Shown here in pieces: positions 15,885 to 22,701 of a stretch of DNA of 26,567 nucleotides. Within the stretch, counting starts at the first letter, position 1. Each line of letters begins with the position of its first letter. The stretch is taken from the NCBI RefSeq assembly GCF_946478835.1, contig NZ_CAMLDV010000035.1:1-26567 (forward strand). Reading direction: 5' to 3'. Position numbers and translations under genes: made by a program. This stretch comes from an uncultured Bdellovibrio sp. Lineage in GTDB: Bacteria; Bdellovibrionota; Bdellovibrionia; Bdellovibrionales; Bdellovibrionaceae. The notes under the pieces are model-generated. The model was given only the letters and a program-made list of their open reading frames with translations. It did no database searches and was not told the DNA's origin.

Positions 15885-16817
15885 ATGAAGATTTTAAATT
15901 TGCGCGAGCTTAATCACAAAGAATTAGAAATCAAAAAAACCGGCGAAAAACTTTCTCACTCCTCTGTTTTAAGTGAACTCGTGGATTTTTCAAAATTCTT
16001 TACGTCTCACGAGATCATTCCTCCAGGGCGAAAAGCTTCCTCACCTCATTCGCACAGTCACGATGAAGAAATGTTTTTGGTTCTTGAAGGACATCCCACA
16101 CTTCACCACGGAGAAAAATCTTACGAACTATCCCCGGGGGACTTCGTGGGCCTCAAGCCCCAAGATCCATTCCATCATCATCTTGAAAATAAAACTGCCC
16201 AAGAGGCACACGTTCTGGTTATTCGTTCTAAGTCGGAAAACGATGAAGTGGTTTATAAAAATAAACCTGAGAATCCCATTCCAAGAATCGAAACGGATCG
16301 ACTTGTGTTGCGCCCCTTTGCTCTTAGTGACGCCAAAGAAGTTCAACGCATGGCTGGAAATATTAAAGTTGCTGAGATGACCGCCTTGATTCCACATCCC
16401 TACCTTGATGGCATGGCAGAAAGTTGGATTGCTACTCACGCAGATCATTTTTGCAAAGGCCAAGCCGTAAATTGGGCGATCACACTGAAAGATACAAACA
16501 CTCTTGTAGGTTGCATCAGTCTGGGTATTTCTCAAAATCACCAACGCGCGGAAGTCGGCTATTGGATCGGTGAAGAGTTTTGGAGTCGAGGTTTTTGCTC
16601 AGAAGCTGCGATTGCGGCCATTGACTTTGCCTTTACAAGACTTCGCCTCAAAAAAATCACATCCTCCCACATGGCCATCAATCCAGCCTCGGGAAAAGTA
16701 ATGCAGAAGGCAGGTATGGAACAGGAAGGTTATCTCAAAAAGCATTTCCATAAAAATGGACGTCGGATTGATATGGTGGTCTACGGGATTCTCAATCCAG
16801 ACTTTATCGAAAAATAG
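15885..16817 (+). CDS. Fusion of a cupin domain and a GNAT acetyltransferase
   Basis: Two domains in one chain. Residues 40-112 form a single cupin: metal-type ligands PHSHSHDEE (His55, His57, His59, Glu61/62), then GHPTLHHGEKSYELSPGDFVGL and a late His cluster (HHH, 97-99). Residues 134-305 form a RimJ/RimL-like GNAT acetyltransferase: IETDRLVLRPF at its start, VGYWIGEEFWSRGFCSEAA (acetyl-CoA binding region) and NPASGKVMQKAGMEQEG near the end. The cupin may sense or bind a small molecule and the GNAT part acetylate an amine; substrates are unknown. The start at 15885 has no obvious SD. A near-palindrome around GAATTC (15866-15882) lies right before it. Confidence 0.88.
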   Translation: MKILNLRELNHKELEIKKTGEKLSHSSVLSELVDFSKFFTSHEIIPPGRKASSPHSHSHDEEMFLVLEGHPTLHHGEKSYELSPGDFVGLKPQDPFHHHLENKTAQEAHVLVIRSKSENDEVVYKNKPENPIPRIETDRLVLRPFALSDAKEVQRMAGNIKVAEMTALIPHPYLDGMAESWIATHADHFCKGQAVNWAITLKDTNTLVGCISLGISQNHQRAEVGYWIGEEFWSRGFCSEAAIAAIDFAFTRLRLKKITSSHMAINPASGKVMQKAGMEQEGYLKKHFHKNGRRIDMVVYGILNPDFIEK

Positions 16818-16830
16818 TCCTGCCCTCGGA

Positions 16831-16871
16831 ATTTTGATTTGCTTACGGAAGCCTCGTAGTAAAATCAAAAT
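16831..16871 (+). promoter_or_regulatory. Inverted repeat before the hydrolase start codon
   Basis: ATTTTGATTT (16831-16840) and AAATCAAAAT (16862-16871) are exact inverted repeats separated by 21 bases; the second arm ends at the base before the ATG. The same stretch holds TAAAAT (16860-16865), a good -10 candidate only six bases from the ATG, and no SD. It could be an operator, a weak terminator for the gene upstream, or a leaderless promoter. Confidence 0.35.
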
Positions 16872-17858
16872 ATGAAAAAAATAAATGTCCTTCTCTGGAT
16901 CGTTCTGTTAGCTGGATGTTCAAGTTTTCAAAAACGCGCGCCTCAATCGGAGCTTTCACGTTCTCCGTGGTTTTTTGAACAAACCTTTTATGAAACCCAT
17001 GATCCTTTCGTTCAAAGCGTTTACCTGCGCACGGGATATTACTTAGAGGCTGAACCTACAAACTTTAAAGGCTGCGTGCTTTATCTCGAAGGTCTTGCAG
17101 ACTCCGTTGCAAACCACAGTGCTTTATTCAATAAACTCAGCAAAGCCGGATATCGCGTGATCTTTTTTGATTACATGGGACAAGGCGGATCGCAGGGCTC
17201 CATGAACAACACGCGTATCGTGGCACCCCTTTCGTCTTCCTTACAAATTTCTACGCAAGCGAAATTTATTTGGGATCGATACTCTAACCGCAAAGACGAA
17301 TACTTCGGACGCGATTGTTCACAAAGTAAAAAAATGGTTGTGGGTTGGTCAACAGGAGGACTTGCGACCTACGGTCTTGCTCATGAAGGCTGGGCTGATG
17401 CCGTGGTCTTGGTCGCTCCGGGAATTCATCCTAAGAAATTTGTTGGTGAAGCTGCGGCCTCACCGAAACTGATGTTCACATTAGATCAGGTGATTTCCGA
17501 AAGAACTCTTACGCGCAATAAGTTTGAGAAAAGTTTTAATCCTCACGTCGATCCGATCAAACCGATTTCTCCGGCTGTCGTTCCGCTTTTTGCCACCAAT
17601 CTGTTGTTATCGTCAGAATTTTCGCAAGGCTGGGAGATCCCTAAGAAAATCGCGGGATTGGTTTTCCTGTCGGGAGTTGAAGACACTTACGTGGATCGCC
17701 TTGCCACGGAAAAAACTTTGAAGAAGAAGGCTTCGCATTTCAAAGTTATCGCCTACAACGGAGCTCTTCACGAAATCGACAATGAAATTCCGGAAGTGGC
17801 CAATGACATGCACGAAAAAACAGTGCAGTTCTTTGACTCTTTCCTGGCAAAACATTAA
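16872..17858 (+). CDS. Lipoprotein alpha/beta hydrolase (serine aminopeptidase/monoacylglycerol lipase-like)
   Basis: Envelope-anchored hydrolase. The lipobox is LLAGC (Cys16). The alpha/beta-hydrolase fold of the S33/Hydrolase_4 type is shown by VIFFDYMGQGGSQGS (about 96-110), the nucleophile elbow GWSTGG with Ser160, a likely acid Asp271 (SGVEDTYVD) and catalytic His300 (GALHEID). Relatives cleave acylglycerols or lysophospholipids; in a predator this could act on prey or self lipids, but that is inference. No SD precedes the ATG (see the inverted repeat). The stop shares TTAA with the convergent kinase gene. Confidence 0.88.
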   Translation: MKKINVLLWIVLLAGCSSFQKRAPQSELSRSPWFFEQTFYETHDPFVQSVYLRTGYYLEAEPTNFKGCVLYLEGLADSVANHSALFNKLSKAGYRVIFFDYMGQGGSQGSMNNTRIVAPLSSSLQISTQAKFIWDRYSNRKDEYFGRDCSQSKKMVVGWSTGGLATYGLAHEGWADAVVLVAPGIHPKKFVGEAAASPKLMFTLDQVISERTLTRNKFEKSFNPHVDPIKPISPAVVPLFATNLLLSSEFSQGWEIPKKIAGLVFLSGVEDTYVDRLATEKTLKKKASHFKVIAYNGALHEIDNEIPEVANDMHEKTVQFFDSFLAKH

Positions 17859-18751
17859 TCAATCATTTCACCAATGATCTGAGCTATCGCCAATTCCTGA
17901 GGAGGAATTCTTTGTCCTCCTTCAAAATCCCAAGCAATCGACAGCATTGTTTTCGCAAAAGCCCAAGCGCGAATTCTTTGCGGATCAAATGGGAGCTCTT
18001 CACAAAGCACGTCCAATCGACGCAAAATGAACGCCTTTAAAGATCCCGATGGAGACCAATCTAAGGGATTGTATATCATCGACCCCACTTCAGACACTTT
18101 GTCGCCGACGTAACCGTGCGGATCAATAATCTTCCACTCTATTCCCGAAAGCAGAATATTGTCGTGGTGAAGATCACCGTGCAAAAACACATCGCCAGAG
18201 GACGGCTGTGAAAGTTCGCGGTAAATGGCGACACCCTTGTCTAAAAGTTTTTTCTCTAGGACTCCGTCAAGAAAACGGAAAGAAGAAATCAATTCGGCCA
18301 AATGCGGAATATGTGGAGGAACATTCACTTGATGAGCCACGTACAAGGACTTAATCAAACGAGCTACCGTTCGCGTGGCTTCATTATCATGCCCCGAAAT
18401 CGTAAGCCCTTGCAAAGTTTGTCCTGGATTTAGCTCTTCCATGAAAAACACATTGAAATCGCGATCAAACGCTACTACCTGTGGCGCTAAACCTTGATAA
18501 GAAGAAAGCCACAGCGTCTCCTTGGAATAATCAGCGCCTGAAGGTCCCATTTTCAAAATAGCTTTGGTGCCATTTTCCATCGTCACTCGCGCGACAAAGT
18601 TAAAACTGAGATTATGAACAGGCGTGAGCGACTGCAGTTTCCACTTTTGCGAAACCTTTTGCAAAAGCAGTGGCAGCTCCGCTAGCCACGCCTTTCCTTC
18701 GGCTCCATAAACTTCAAGAATATTTTTTGTAAATTCTTTTGGAAATTCCAT
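17855..18751 (-). CDS. APH(6)-like aminoglycoside/hydroxyurea phosphotransferase family protein
   Basis: Kinase-like protein of the streptomycin 6-kinase/hydroxyurea phosphotransferase family. The core motifs are intact: nucleotide-binding Lys67 (AILKMG), the catalytic loop HGDLHHDN (His191-Asn198, with Asp193), and metal-binding Asp210 in IIDPHGYVGD. Length of 298 residues is normal. Real resistance to streptomycin is not proven; many chromosomal members have unknown small-molecule substrates. ATG at 18751 is preferred over TTG at 18754; no strong SD is seen. It diverges from a TetR regulator across 108 bases that contain an operator-like palindrome, so it may be a target of that regulator. 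Its stop overlaps that of the hydrolase gene. Confidence 0.88.
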   Translation of the reverse strand: MEFPKEFTKNILEVYGAEGKAWLAELPLLLQKVSQKWKLQSLTPVHNLSFNFVARVTMENGTKAILKMGPSGADYSKETLWLSSYQGLAPQVVAFDRDFNVFFMEELNPGQTLQGLTISGHDNEATRTVARLIKSLYVAHQVNVPPHIPHLAELISSFRFLDGVLEKKLLDKGVAIYRELSQPSSGDVFLHGDLHHDNILLSGIEWKIIDPHGYVGDKVSEVGSMIYNPLDWSPSGSLKAFILRRLDVLCEELPFDPQRIRAWAFAKTMLSIAWDFEGGQRIPPQELAIAQIIGEMID

Positions 18752-18797
18752 CAAAACTAGACTAGCAAAGGAATTCCTGCATCGTCATGAGATTTTT

Positions 18798-18826
18798 TTG
18801 TCAAAAAACTTGCTTTCAAAAATAAT
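18798..18826 (+). promoter_or_regulatory. Promoter of the TetR-type regulator gene
   Basis: TTGTCA (18798-18803), a 17-base spacer and AATAAT (18821-18826), each 5/6 to consensus. The predicted transcript start near 18833 lies inside the palindrome 18826-18849. Confidence 0.6.
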
Positions 18827-18849
18827 TTATGAACTAATTAGTACATAAA
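18826..18849. promoter_or_regulatory. 24-bp operator-like palindrome
   Basis: Outer arms TTTATG and CATAAA flank a perfect inner palindrome ACTAATTAGT, with a single A on each side as the only asymmetric pair. It overlaps the -10 edge and predicted transcript start of the TetR-type gene that begins 10 bases later, as expected for autorepression by a TetR dimer. Length and symmetry fit TetR operators. Binding is inferred. Confidence 0.65.
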
Positions 18850-18859
18850 CGGAGATGCA

Positions 18860-19396
18860 ATGGCCAGACCCAAAGATCTCGAACGCCGGGATAAAATTTT
18901 AAAGAACACATTGAAGGTGTTAAGAAAACACGGCGGCTGGGATTTATCCTTAAACGAAATCGCGCGACAGCTTCACACCTCCACGCGCATGCTGGTCCAT
19001 CACTTCGGTACAAAAGAAAATTTAATCAATGAATGTAAAAAGAATTTAGAAACCCGTCTGCACAAGAACCTTTCCAGCGCCCCTCCCCACAAAAACTGGA
19101 AAGGTCTTGTTTGCTCTGCGTGGGAAAGCTCTTTGCAAGATTCTCACAGGGACGACCGCAGACTGAGTTTGATTTCAAATCTTCAGAGTCCGCGCAAGTC
19201 ACAGAATCAAAAGGACAACGAACGTGTTATCGGCTCCCTCCGCGAACTTCTCCCCTCCCGATTGAAGAAGTTCGCGGAGGATGTATTTATCTATGCTATG
19301 GGCTTGGATCTTTACGTCCTTTCGGGAGGCAGCACGGATAAAGCCCTTAAAAATCTGCAAACTTACTTGCGCCGTCTTGAAGACAAAGCTGCATAG
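18860..19396 (+). CDS. TetR/AcrR family transcriptional regulator
   Basis: DNA-binding repressor-type protein, 178 residues. The N-terminal helix-turn-helix spans about residues 10-55: RDKILKNTLKVLRKHGGWD, LSLNEIARQLHTSTRMLVHHF and GTKENLI. The C-terminal part (60-178) is the variable ligand and dimer domain; its ligand is unknown. The ATG at 18860 has GGAG about six bases upstream. The palindrome over its own promoter suggests autoregulation and possible control of the divergent APH-like kinase. It converges on the AhpD-like gene with a 9-base gap. Confidence 0.92.
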   Translation: MARPKDLERRDKILKNTLKVLRKHGGWDLSLNEIARQLHTSTRMLVHHFGTKENLINECKKNLETRLHKNLSSAPPHKNWKGLVCSAWESSLQDSHRDDRRLSLISNLQSPRKSQNQKDNERVIGSLRELLPSRLKKFAEDVFIYAMGLDLYVLSGGSTDKALKNLQTYLRRLEDKAA

Positions 19397-19405
19397 ATAA
19401 AAACC

Positions 19406-20311
19406 TCATTCTTCTTTGTAAGAAACCTTTTTCGGGGCTAAATTTTTTCCGCGTTCCAGATGTTTGAATATCTGATCGACCTCTTTCTCAAACGCTTTTT
19501 CGTCTTGATGAAGACCATTTAAAACTGTACTCCAATGACGAACGATTCCCGCCATTGCGACGGCCTCTTTAATTTCCTGAGCAGTCGCTCCGTCTGCTTT
19601 TGCGAACTCAGTTCCCGCGTAGACACAGTATTGACAAGGGATCTGACTTGAAACTGCAAGACCGATCAGATCTTTGGTTTTTGCATTTAAGACAGTATTT
19701 GGATTCATCTCGACAGCCTTAAATTCATTCCAGGCACCAGCAATACCGGATTCGGGATAGGCTTTCATAAAGTTAGGAACAAAACCTATTGAGTTTTCCA
19801 TGTCCTTATAAGCCGATGCCGCATCAGTCACCACGACGTTTTCTTTACCCTGCGGCGGATTCTTCATGGATTTCACAAATCGATCCACGTCCATCTTGAA
19901 TCCGGTCATATCTTGTTGAGTTCCGTACAGATAATTACTCCATCGGCGCACACTTGCAGAAACAGCAATTGCAAAATTCAACTCGGCCGTTTTTGCGCCA
20001 TGAAATGTCGCCGCTTTTCTGTGGAAGTAAACGCAATAGCGGCAAGGAATTTGCGAGGCGACGGCAAGCCCGATGAGTTCCTTTGTCTTAGGCTCAAGCG
20101 CCGTGTTGGGACTTAATTGAATCGACTTAAAATCTTCCCATGCTCCCGGCAGCGCTTCCGGTGGGAATTCTCTTAGAAACTTCGGCACCATTCCAAACAT
20201 ACCGCGTATTTCAGTCATGGTTTTACTATTGTCCATGGTCTGCTGTTTTTCGGCGGCCAAACTTAAAGAACTGGCCATTAACAGAGCTATAAAAACAATC
20301 CGTGTCTTCAT
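19406..20311 (-). CDS. Exported protein with two AhpD-like (carboxymuconolactone decarboxylase) domains
   Basis: The 301-residue product begins with a Sec signal peptide (MKTRIVFIALLMASSLSLAA) and then carries two copies of an AhpD-like helical domain, at about 28-150 and 165-287. The copies share LIGLAV.SQIPC.YCVY and a later VR.WS....G..QD stretch, showing internal duplication. The first has Cys90-x-x-Cys93 and His97, the AhpD redox triad layout; the second keeps Cys226 and Cys229 but has Gly where the His would be. AhpD proteins use the CxxC as a thiol peroxidase or reductant partner. Export is unusual and suggests periplasmic redox work. SD AGAGGTGA precedes the ATG. Function in detail is unknown. 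Confidence 0.85.
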   Translation of the reverse strand: MKTRIVFIALLMASSLSLAAEKQQTMDNSKTMTEIRGMFGMVPKFLREFPPEALPGAWEDFKSIQLSPNTALEPKTKELIGLAVASQIPCRYCVYFHRKAATFHGAKTAELNFAIAVSASVRRWSNYLYGTQQDMTGFKMDVDRFVKSMKNPPQGKENVVVTDAASAYKDMENSIGFVPNFMKAYPESGIAGAWNEFKAVEMNPNTVLNAKTKDLIGLAVSSQIPCQYCVYAGTEFAKADGATAQEIKEAVAMAGIVRHWSTVLNGLHQDEKAFEKEVDQIFKHLERGKNLAPKKVSYKEE

Positions 20312-20597
20312 AAATCACCTCTTTCTAAGAGGGTATTTCGAGCGGCTTAGGTCATCTTTTCAAGATTTTTACAGGGGGTCTGCAGACAGTCAGGGGCCCG
20401 ACCAGGGGCCAGATCGTTTATAACGGCTTTGAAAGCCATTATAAGCGTTCTCAACGAGTTTCTACACAATTGAGTTTTTTCCTCTTTATATCGCCTTTTA
20501 TTTAGGCTACAACCAGGGCTCCAATATCGGTCTCTCTTGAGTTAATAGCGTAGGGCTCATTTCTCTTTAGTAGTACCCCCATCCTAAGGAGGAATAC
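20312..20597. other. Longest intergenic region: leader of the RRM gene with palindromes
   Basis: 286 bases between divergent genes. It holds a 10-base palindrome GTCTGCAGAC (20378-20387), a direct repeat CAGGGGCC (at 20391 and 20403), the long inverted repeat at 20418-20444, AT-rich sequence and a strong SD. No open frame of value and no convincing pair of promoter boxes could be fixed by eye. The leader of the RNA-binding protein may be long and structured, which would allow self-control, but this is inference. Confidence 0.5.
20418..20444. repeat. 27-bp near-perfect inverted repeat
   Basis: TTATAACGGCTTT (20418-20430) and AAAGCCATTATAA (20432-20444) are complementary at 12 of 13 positions around a single G. 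No T-run follows, so it is not a usual terminator. With no real loop, it suits a protein-binding DNA site better than an RNA hairpin. It lies 154 bases before the RRM gene and 107 after the start of the divergent AhpD-like gene. Confidence 0.6.
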
Positions 20598-20927
20598 ATG
20601 GGCAAAAAATTATACGTTGGAAACCTTTCTTACCAAATGGACGATCAATCTCTTGGTGATATCTTTGCTGAATTCGGCACAGTTGAATCTGCACGCATCG
20701 TAACTGATCGTGAAACTGGTCGTAGCAAAGGTTTCGGTTTCGTTGAAATGTCTTCTGATGACGAAGCTCAAACAGCGATCACAAAATTGAACGGCACTGA
20801 GCAATTGGGCCGTAACATGAACGTTTCTGAAGCGAAACCAATGGCTCCACGTGAAAACCGTGGCGGCTTCGGCGGCGGCAGAGGAAACTCTCGCGGTGGC
20901 GCAGGCGGCGGACGCCCTCGTTACTAA
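20598..20927 (+). CDS. RRM-type RNA-binding protein with glycine/arginine-rich tail
   Basis: Single RNA recognition motif (about residues 3-80) with RNP2 LYVGNL (5-10) and RNP1 KGFGFVEM (44-51), including the aromatic residues that stack on RNA. A tail from 85 to 109 is rich in Gly, Arg and Asn (RGGFGGGRGNSRGG), as in cyanobacterial and other bacterial Rbp proteins linked to cold response and RNA handling. It has the best SD in the window (TAAGGAGG, six bases before ATG) and a strong terminator after it, consistent with high expression as a single gene. The long leader may take part in control. Confidence 0.95.
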   Translation: MGKKLYVGNLSYQMDDQSLGDIFAEFGTVESARIVTDRETGRSKGFGFVEMSSDDEAQTAITKLNGTEQLGRNMNVSEAKPMAPRENRGGFGGGRGNSRGGAGGGRPRY

Positions 20928-20953
20928 GATTTTTCTTAGAAATTAAGAATGCT

Positions 20954-20984
20954 AAAAGGGGATCTGTTGAAGATCCCCTTTTTT
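20954..20984. terminator. Bidirectional terminator shared by two convergent genes
   Basis: AAAAGGGGATC (20954-20964) pairs perfectly with GATCCCCTTTT (20972-20982) around a 7-base loop. T-runs on either strand follow the stem, so it can end both the RRM gene and the leftward small secreted gene, whose stop codon overlaps its edge. Confidence 0.85.
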
Positions 20985-21231
20985 ATTTTTCTTCGGCTTG
21001 AACTAAACGCACTGACATCGTGTTATTTTCTAAAGCATCCTTGGCTTGAATTTGTTCGACACGATCATTGTAAGCGATCGACACTTGAGTTCCTTGAATC
21101 GCGTGTAAAAGTTTGCGATGAAGTCGTTTTTCCTGTTGAGTCGCCTCCTTCACAAGTCCGTTAAAGTCACTTACGGCCGCCATTGAAATCGAACTGCTAA
21201 CAAAACTGATTAGTACGATAAAGAAGCGCAT
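20983..21231 (-). CDS. Small secreted protein of unknown function
   Basis: 82 residues with a clear signal peptide (MRFFIVLISFVSSSISMAA, cut near 18) and a short mature part rich in Gln, Glu and Lys, probably helical at first (FNGLVKEATQQEKRLHRKLLHAI). No family recognised. Support for it being real: AGGAGGG a few bases before the ATG, the signal peptide, and a terminator at its end. It diverges from the MFS transporter gene. Confidence 0.7.
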   Translation of the reverse strand: MRFFIVLISFVSSSISMAAVSDFNGLVKEATQQEKRLHRKLLHAIQGTQVSIAYNDRVEQIQAKDALENNTMSVRLVQAEEK

Positions 21232-21251
21232 CCTTGCCCTCCTGTTTAAGT

Positions 21252-21265
21252 TCCTATCTATAGGA
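21252..21265. repeat. Short inverted repeat between divergent genes
   Basis: TCCTAT and ATAGGA flank CT, a perfect 6-bp dyad in the 98-base gap between the small secreted gene and the MFS gene. It could be a regulator site; short enough to be chance. Confidence 0.25.
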
Positions 21266-21329
21266 GTCCTGGGAAAGGTCCGTCGGTTAATAATTTGCAG
21301 CTTAAAGCAATCTCAAGCTGACTTTTTTT

Positions 21330-22553
21330 ATGTCCTCACTTAATTTTGATTTCATGAAGAATTTAAAAGCTGGAATCCTCTTTATTTTTATTACAGTGAC
21401 TCTGGACATGATCGGGATTGGTCTAGTTATTCCTTCCCTTCCTGACATCATGAGACGCTTTGTAACGTCAGAAGCCAGCGTATCGGAGTACTTTGGATAC
21501 TTTATTGCGCTTTATGCTTTGATGCAGTTTATTGCCTCGCCTTTATTGGGAGCCCTTTCAGATCGTTTCGGTCGACGCGCAATTTTATTGGTGTCGCTCT
21601 TTATTGCGGGATTCGATTACATCCTGATGGCTTATGCTCCGACAATTGAAATTCTTTTTATCGGTCGAGTGATCTCGGGCCTTACCGGAGCTAACATCAC
21701 AGTGGCCATGGCCTACATCGCTGATGTGAGTGATGATAAAAATCGTTCAGCGAATTTCGGAATGATCGGTGCCGCGTTTGGTTTGGGATTCATCATCGGT
21801 CCCGCGATCGGTGGTTTGCTAGGACACATGGGACCGCAGTATCCATTCCTTGTTGCTGCCGGAATGAATTTGCTCAACTTCCTTTTTGGTCTTTTCATTC
21901 TTCCTGAATCTTTACCCAAAGAAATGCGTCGCAAAATGGATTTGAAAAAAACAAATCCACTCAGTTCCTTGAAAAAGATTTTTCAAGCCAAACACATTCT
22001 GGGTCTTCTTGTTGTGTATTTCTTTTTTCAATTGGCAGGGCAAACACATCCTTCCATTTGGACTCTTTACACAGAGACTCGCTTTGGTTGGACGACGGCA
22101 GAGGTTGGAATTTCTTTGGCGCTTGTCGGAGTTCTTTCTGCAATCGCACAAGGTTGGCTCACACGCATTGTGATTCCAAAAATCGGTGAGCGCCGGGCCG
22201 TTGTTTACGGAGCTTTCGGATATGGAGTGACGTTCTTTCTTTTCGGAGCCGCAACGCAAGGTTGGATGATGTATGCGATTTTGATTGTCTCTTCCATTTT
22301 CTGGGTGTCTCAACCGGCGTTGCAATCCATGATAACTCACAAGACCCCGTCGCAAGAGCAAGGTGAACTGCAAGGAACGCTCGTAAGTTTGGCTTCGCTC
22401 GCAGCAATCATCAATCCTCTTGTGGCGACAAAGTTGTTCTCTGTTTTTACCGCGAATCCACAGGGGGTTTATATCCCGGGCGCTCCTTATTATTTCGGGG
22501 CCTTGATCTGCGTCATCTCGTGGATCATTATCGCAAAACAAAAGACGGCTTGA
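21330..22553 (+). CDS. MFS transporter, TetA-like (drug:H+ antiporter 1 type)
   Basis: 12-helix major facilitator of the TCR/Tet group, 407 residues. Helix 1 carries LDMIGIGLVIPSLP with Asp26; motif A is GALSDRFGRRAILL (about 74-87); helix 4-5 has GRVISGLTGANITVAMAYIADV and GMIGAAFGLGFIIGPAIGG (motif C type). This order is typical of TetA efflux pumps, but true tetracycline export is not shown by sequence alone; chromosomal members often export unknown compounds. The start is uncertain: ATG at 21330 and ATG at 21354 both lack a clear SD. No divergent TetR neighbour is present. A hairpin follows at 22575. Confidence 0.9.
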   Translation: MSSLNFDFMKNLKAGILFIFITVTLDMIGIGLVIPSLPDIMRRFVTSEASVSEYFGYFIALYALMQFIASPLLGALSDRFGRRAILLVSLFIAGFDYILMAYAPTIEILFIGRVISGLTGANITVAMAYIADVSDDKNRSANFGMIGAAFGLGFIIGPAIGGLLGHMGPQYPFLVAAGMNLLNFLFGLFILPESLPKEMRRKMDLKKTNPLSSLKKIFQAKHILGLLVVYFFFQLAGQTHPSIWTLYTETRFGWTTAEVGISLALVGVLSAIAQGWLTRIVIPKIGERRAVVYGAFGYGVTFFLFGAATQGWMMYAILIVSSIFWVSQPALQSMITHKTPSQEQGELQGTLVSLASLAAIINPLVATKLFSVFTANPQGVYIPGAPYYFGALICVISWIIIAKQKTA

Positions 22554-22574
22554 TTCGAGACTGCTCAATAATTT

Positions 22575-22602
22575 GAAAGCTCATTTTTCTCAATGAGCTT
22601 TC
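22575..22602 (+). terminator. Hairpin after the MFS gene, weak terminator
   Basis: GAAAGCTCATT and AATGAGCTTTC are perfect 11-bp arms around TTTCTC, 21 bases after the stop codon. The tail that follows is not T-rich, so termination efficiency may be low or the hairpin may protect the mRNA end. Confidence 0.5.
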
Positions 22603-22657
22603 ACTCTACTTTAAATTCTTAAAATCTTGTTTCTAGCCTCTCGCACCTTAACGGCTT

Positions 22658-22666
22658 TGTGATAAT
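22658..22666 (+). promoter_or_regulatory. Extended -10 promoter candidate for the hemolysin III gene
   Basis: TGT followed by GATAAT matches an extended -10 element (TGn plus 5/6 to TATAAT). No good -35 box at the right distance. Transcription would begin near 22673, about 29 bases before the proposed ATC start codon. Confidence 0.4.
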
Positions 22667-22690
22667 ATCAAAAAGTCAGATGCAAGGCGC

Positions 22691-22697
22691 GAGGAGG
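22691..22697 (+). promoter_or_regulatory. Strong SD that points to the ATC start
   Basis: GAGGAGG lies four bases before ATC at 22702 and is 40 bases from the first usual start codon (TTG at 22738), which has no SD of its own. It decides the start proposed for the hemolysin III gene. Confidence 0.7.
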
Positions 22698-22701
22698 TCG
22701 T

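Noticed and set aside
20391..20410. Direct repeat CAGGGGCC as start of a repeat array
   Set aside because: Only two copies; no CRISPR-like or iteron-like continuation.
21912..22568. 218-residue open frame antisense to the MFS gene
   Set aside because: Rich in Arg, Ser and His with no membrane or domain pattern; opposite a clear transporter gene.
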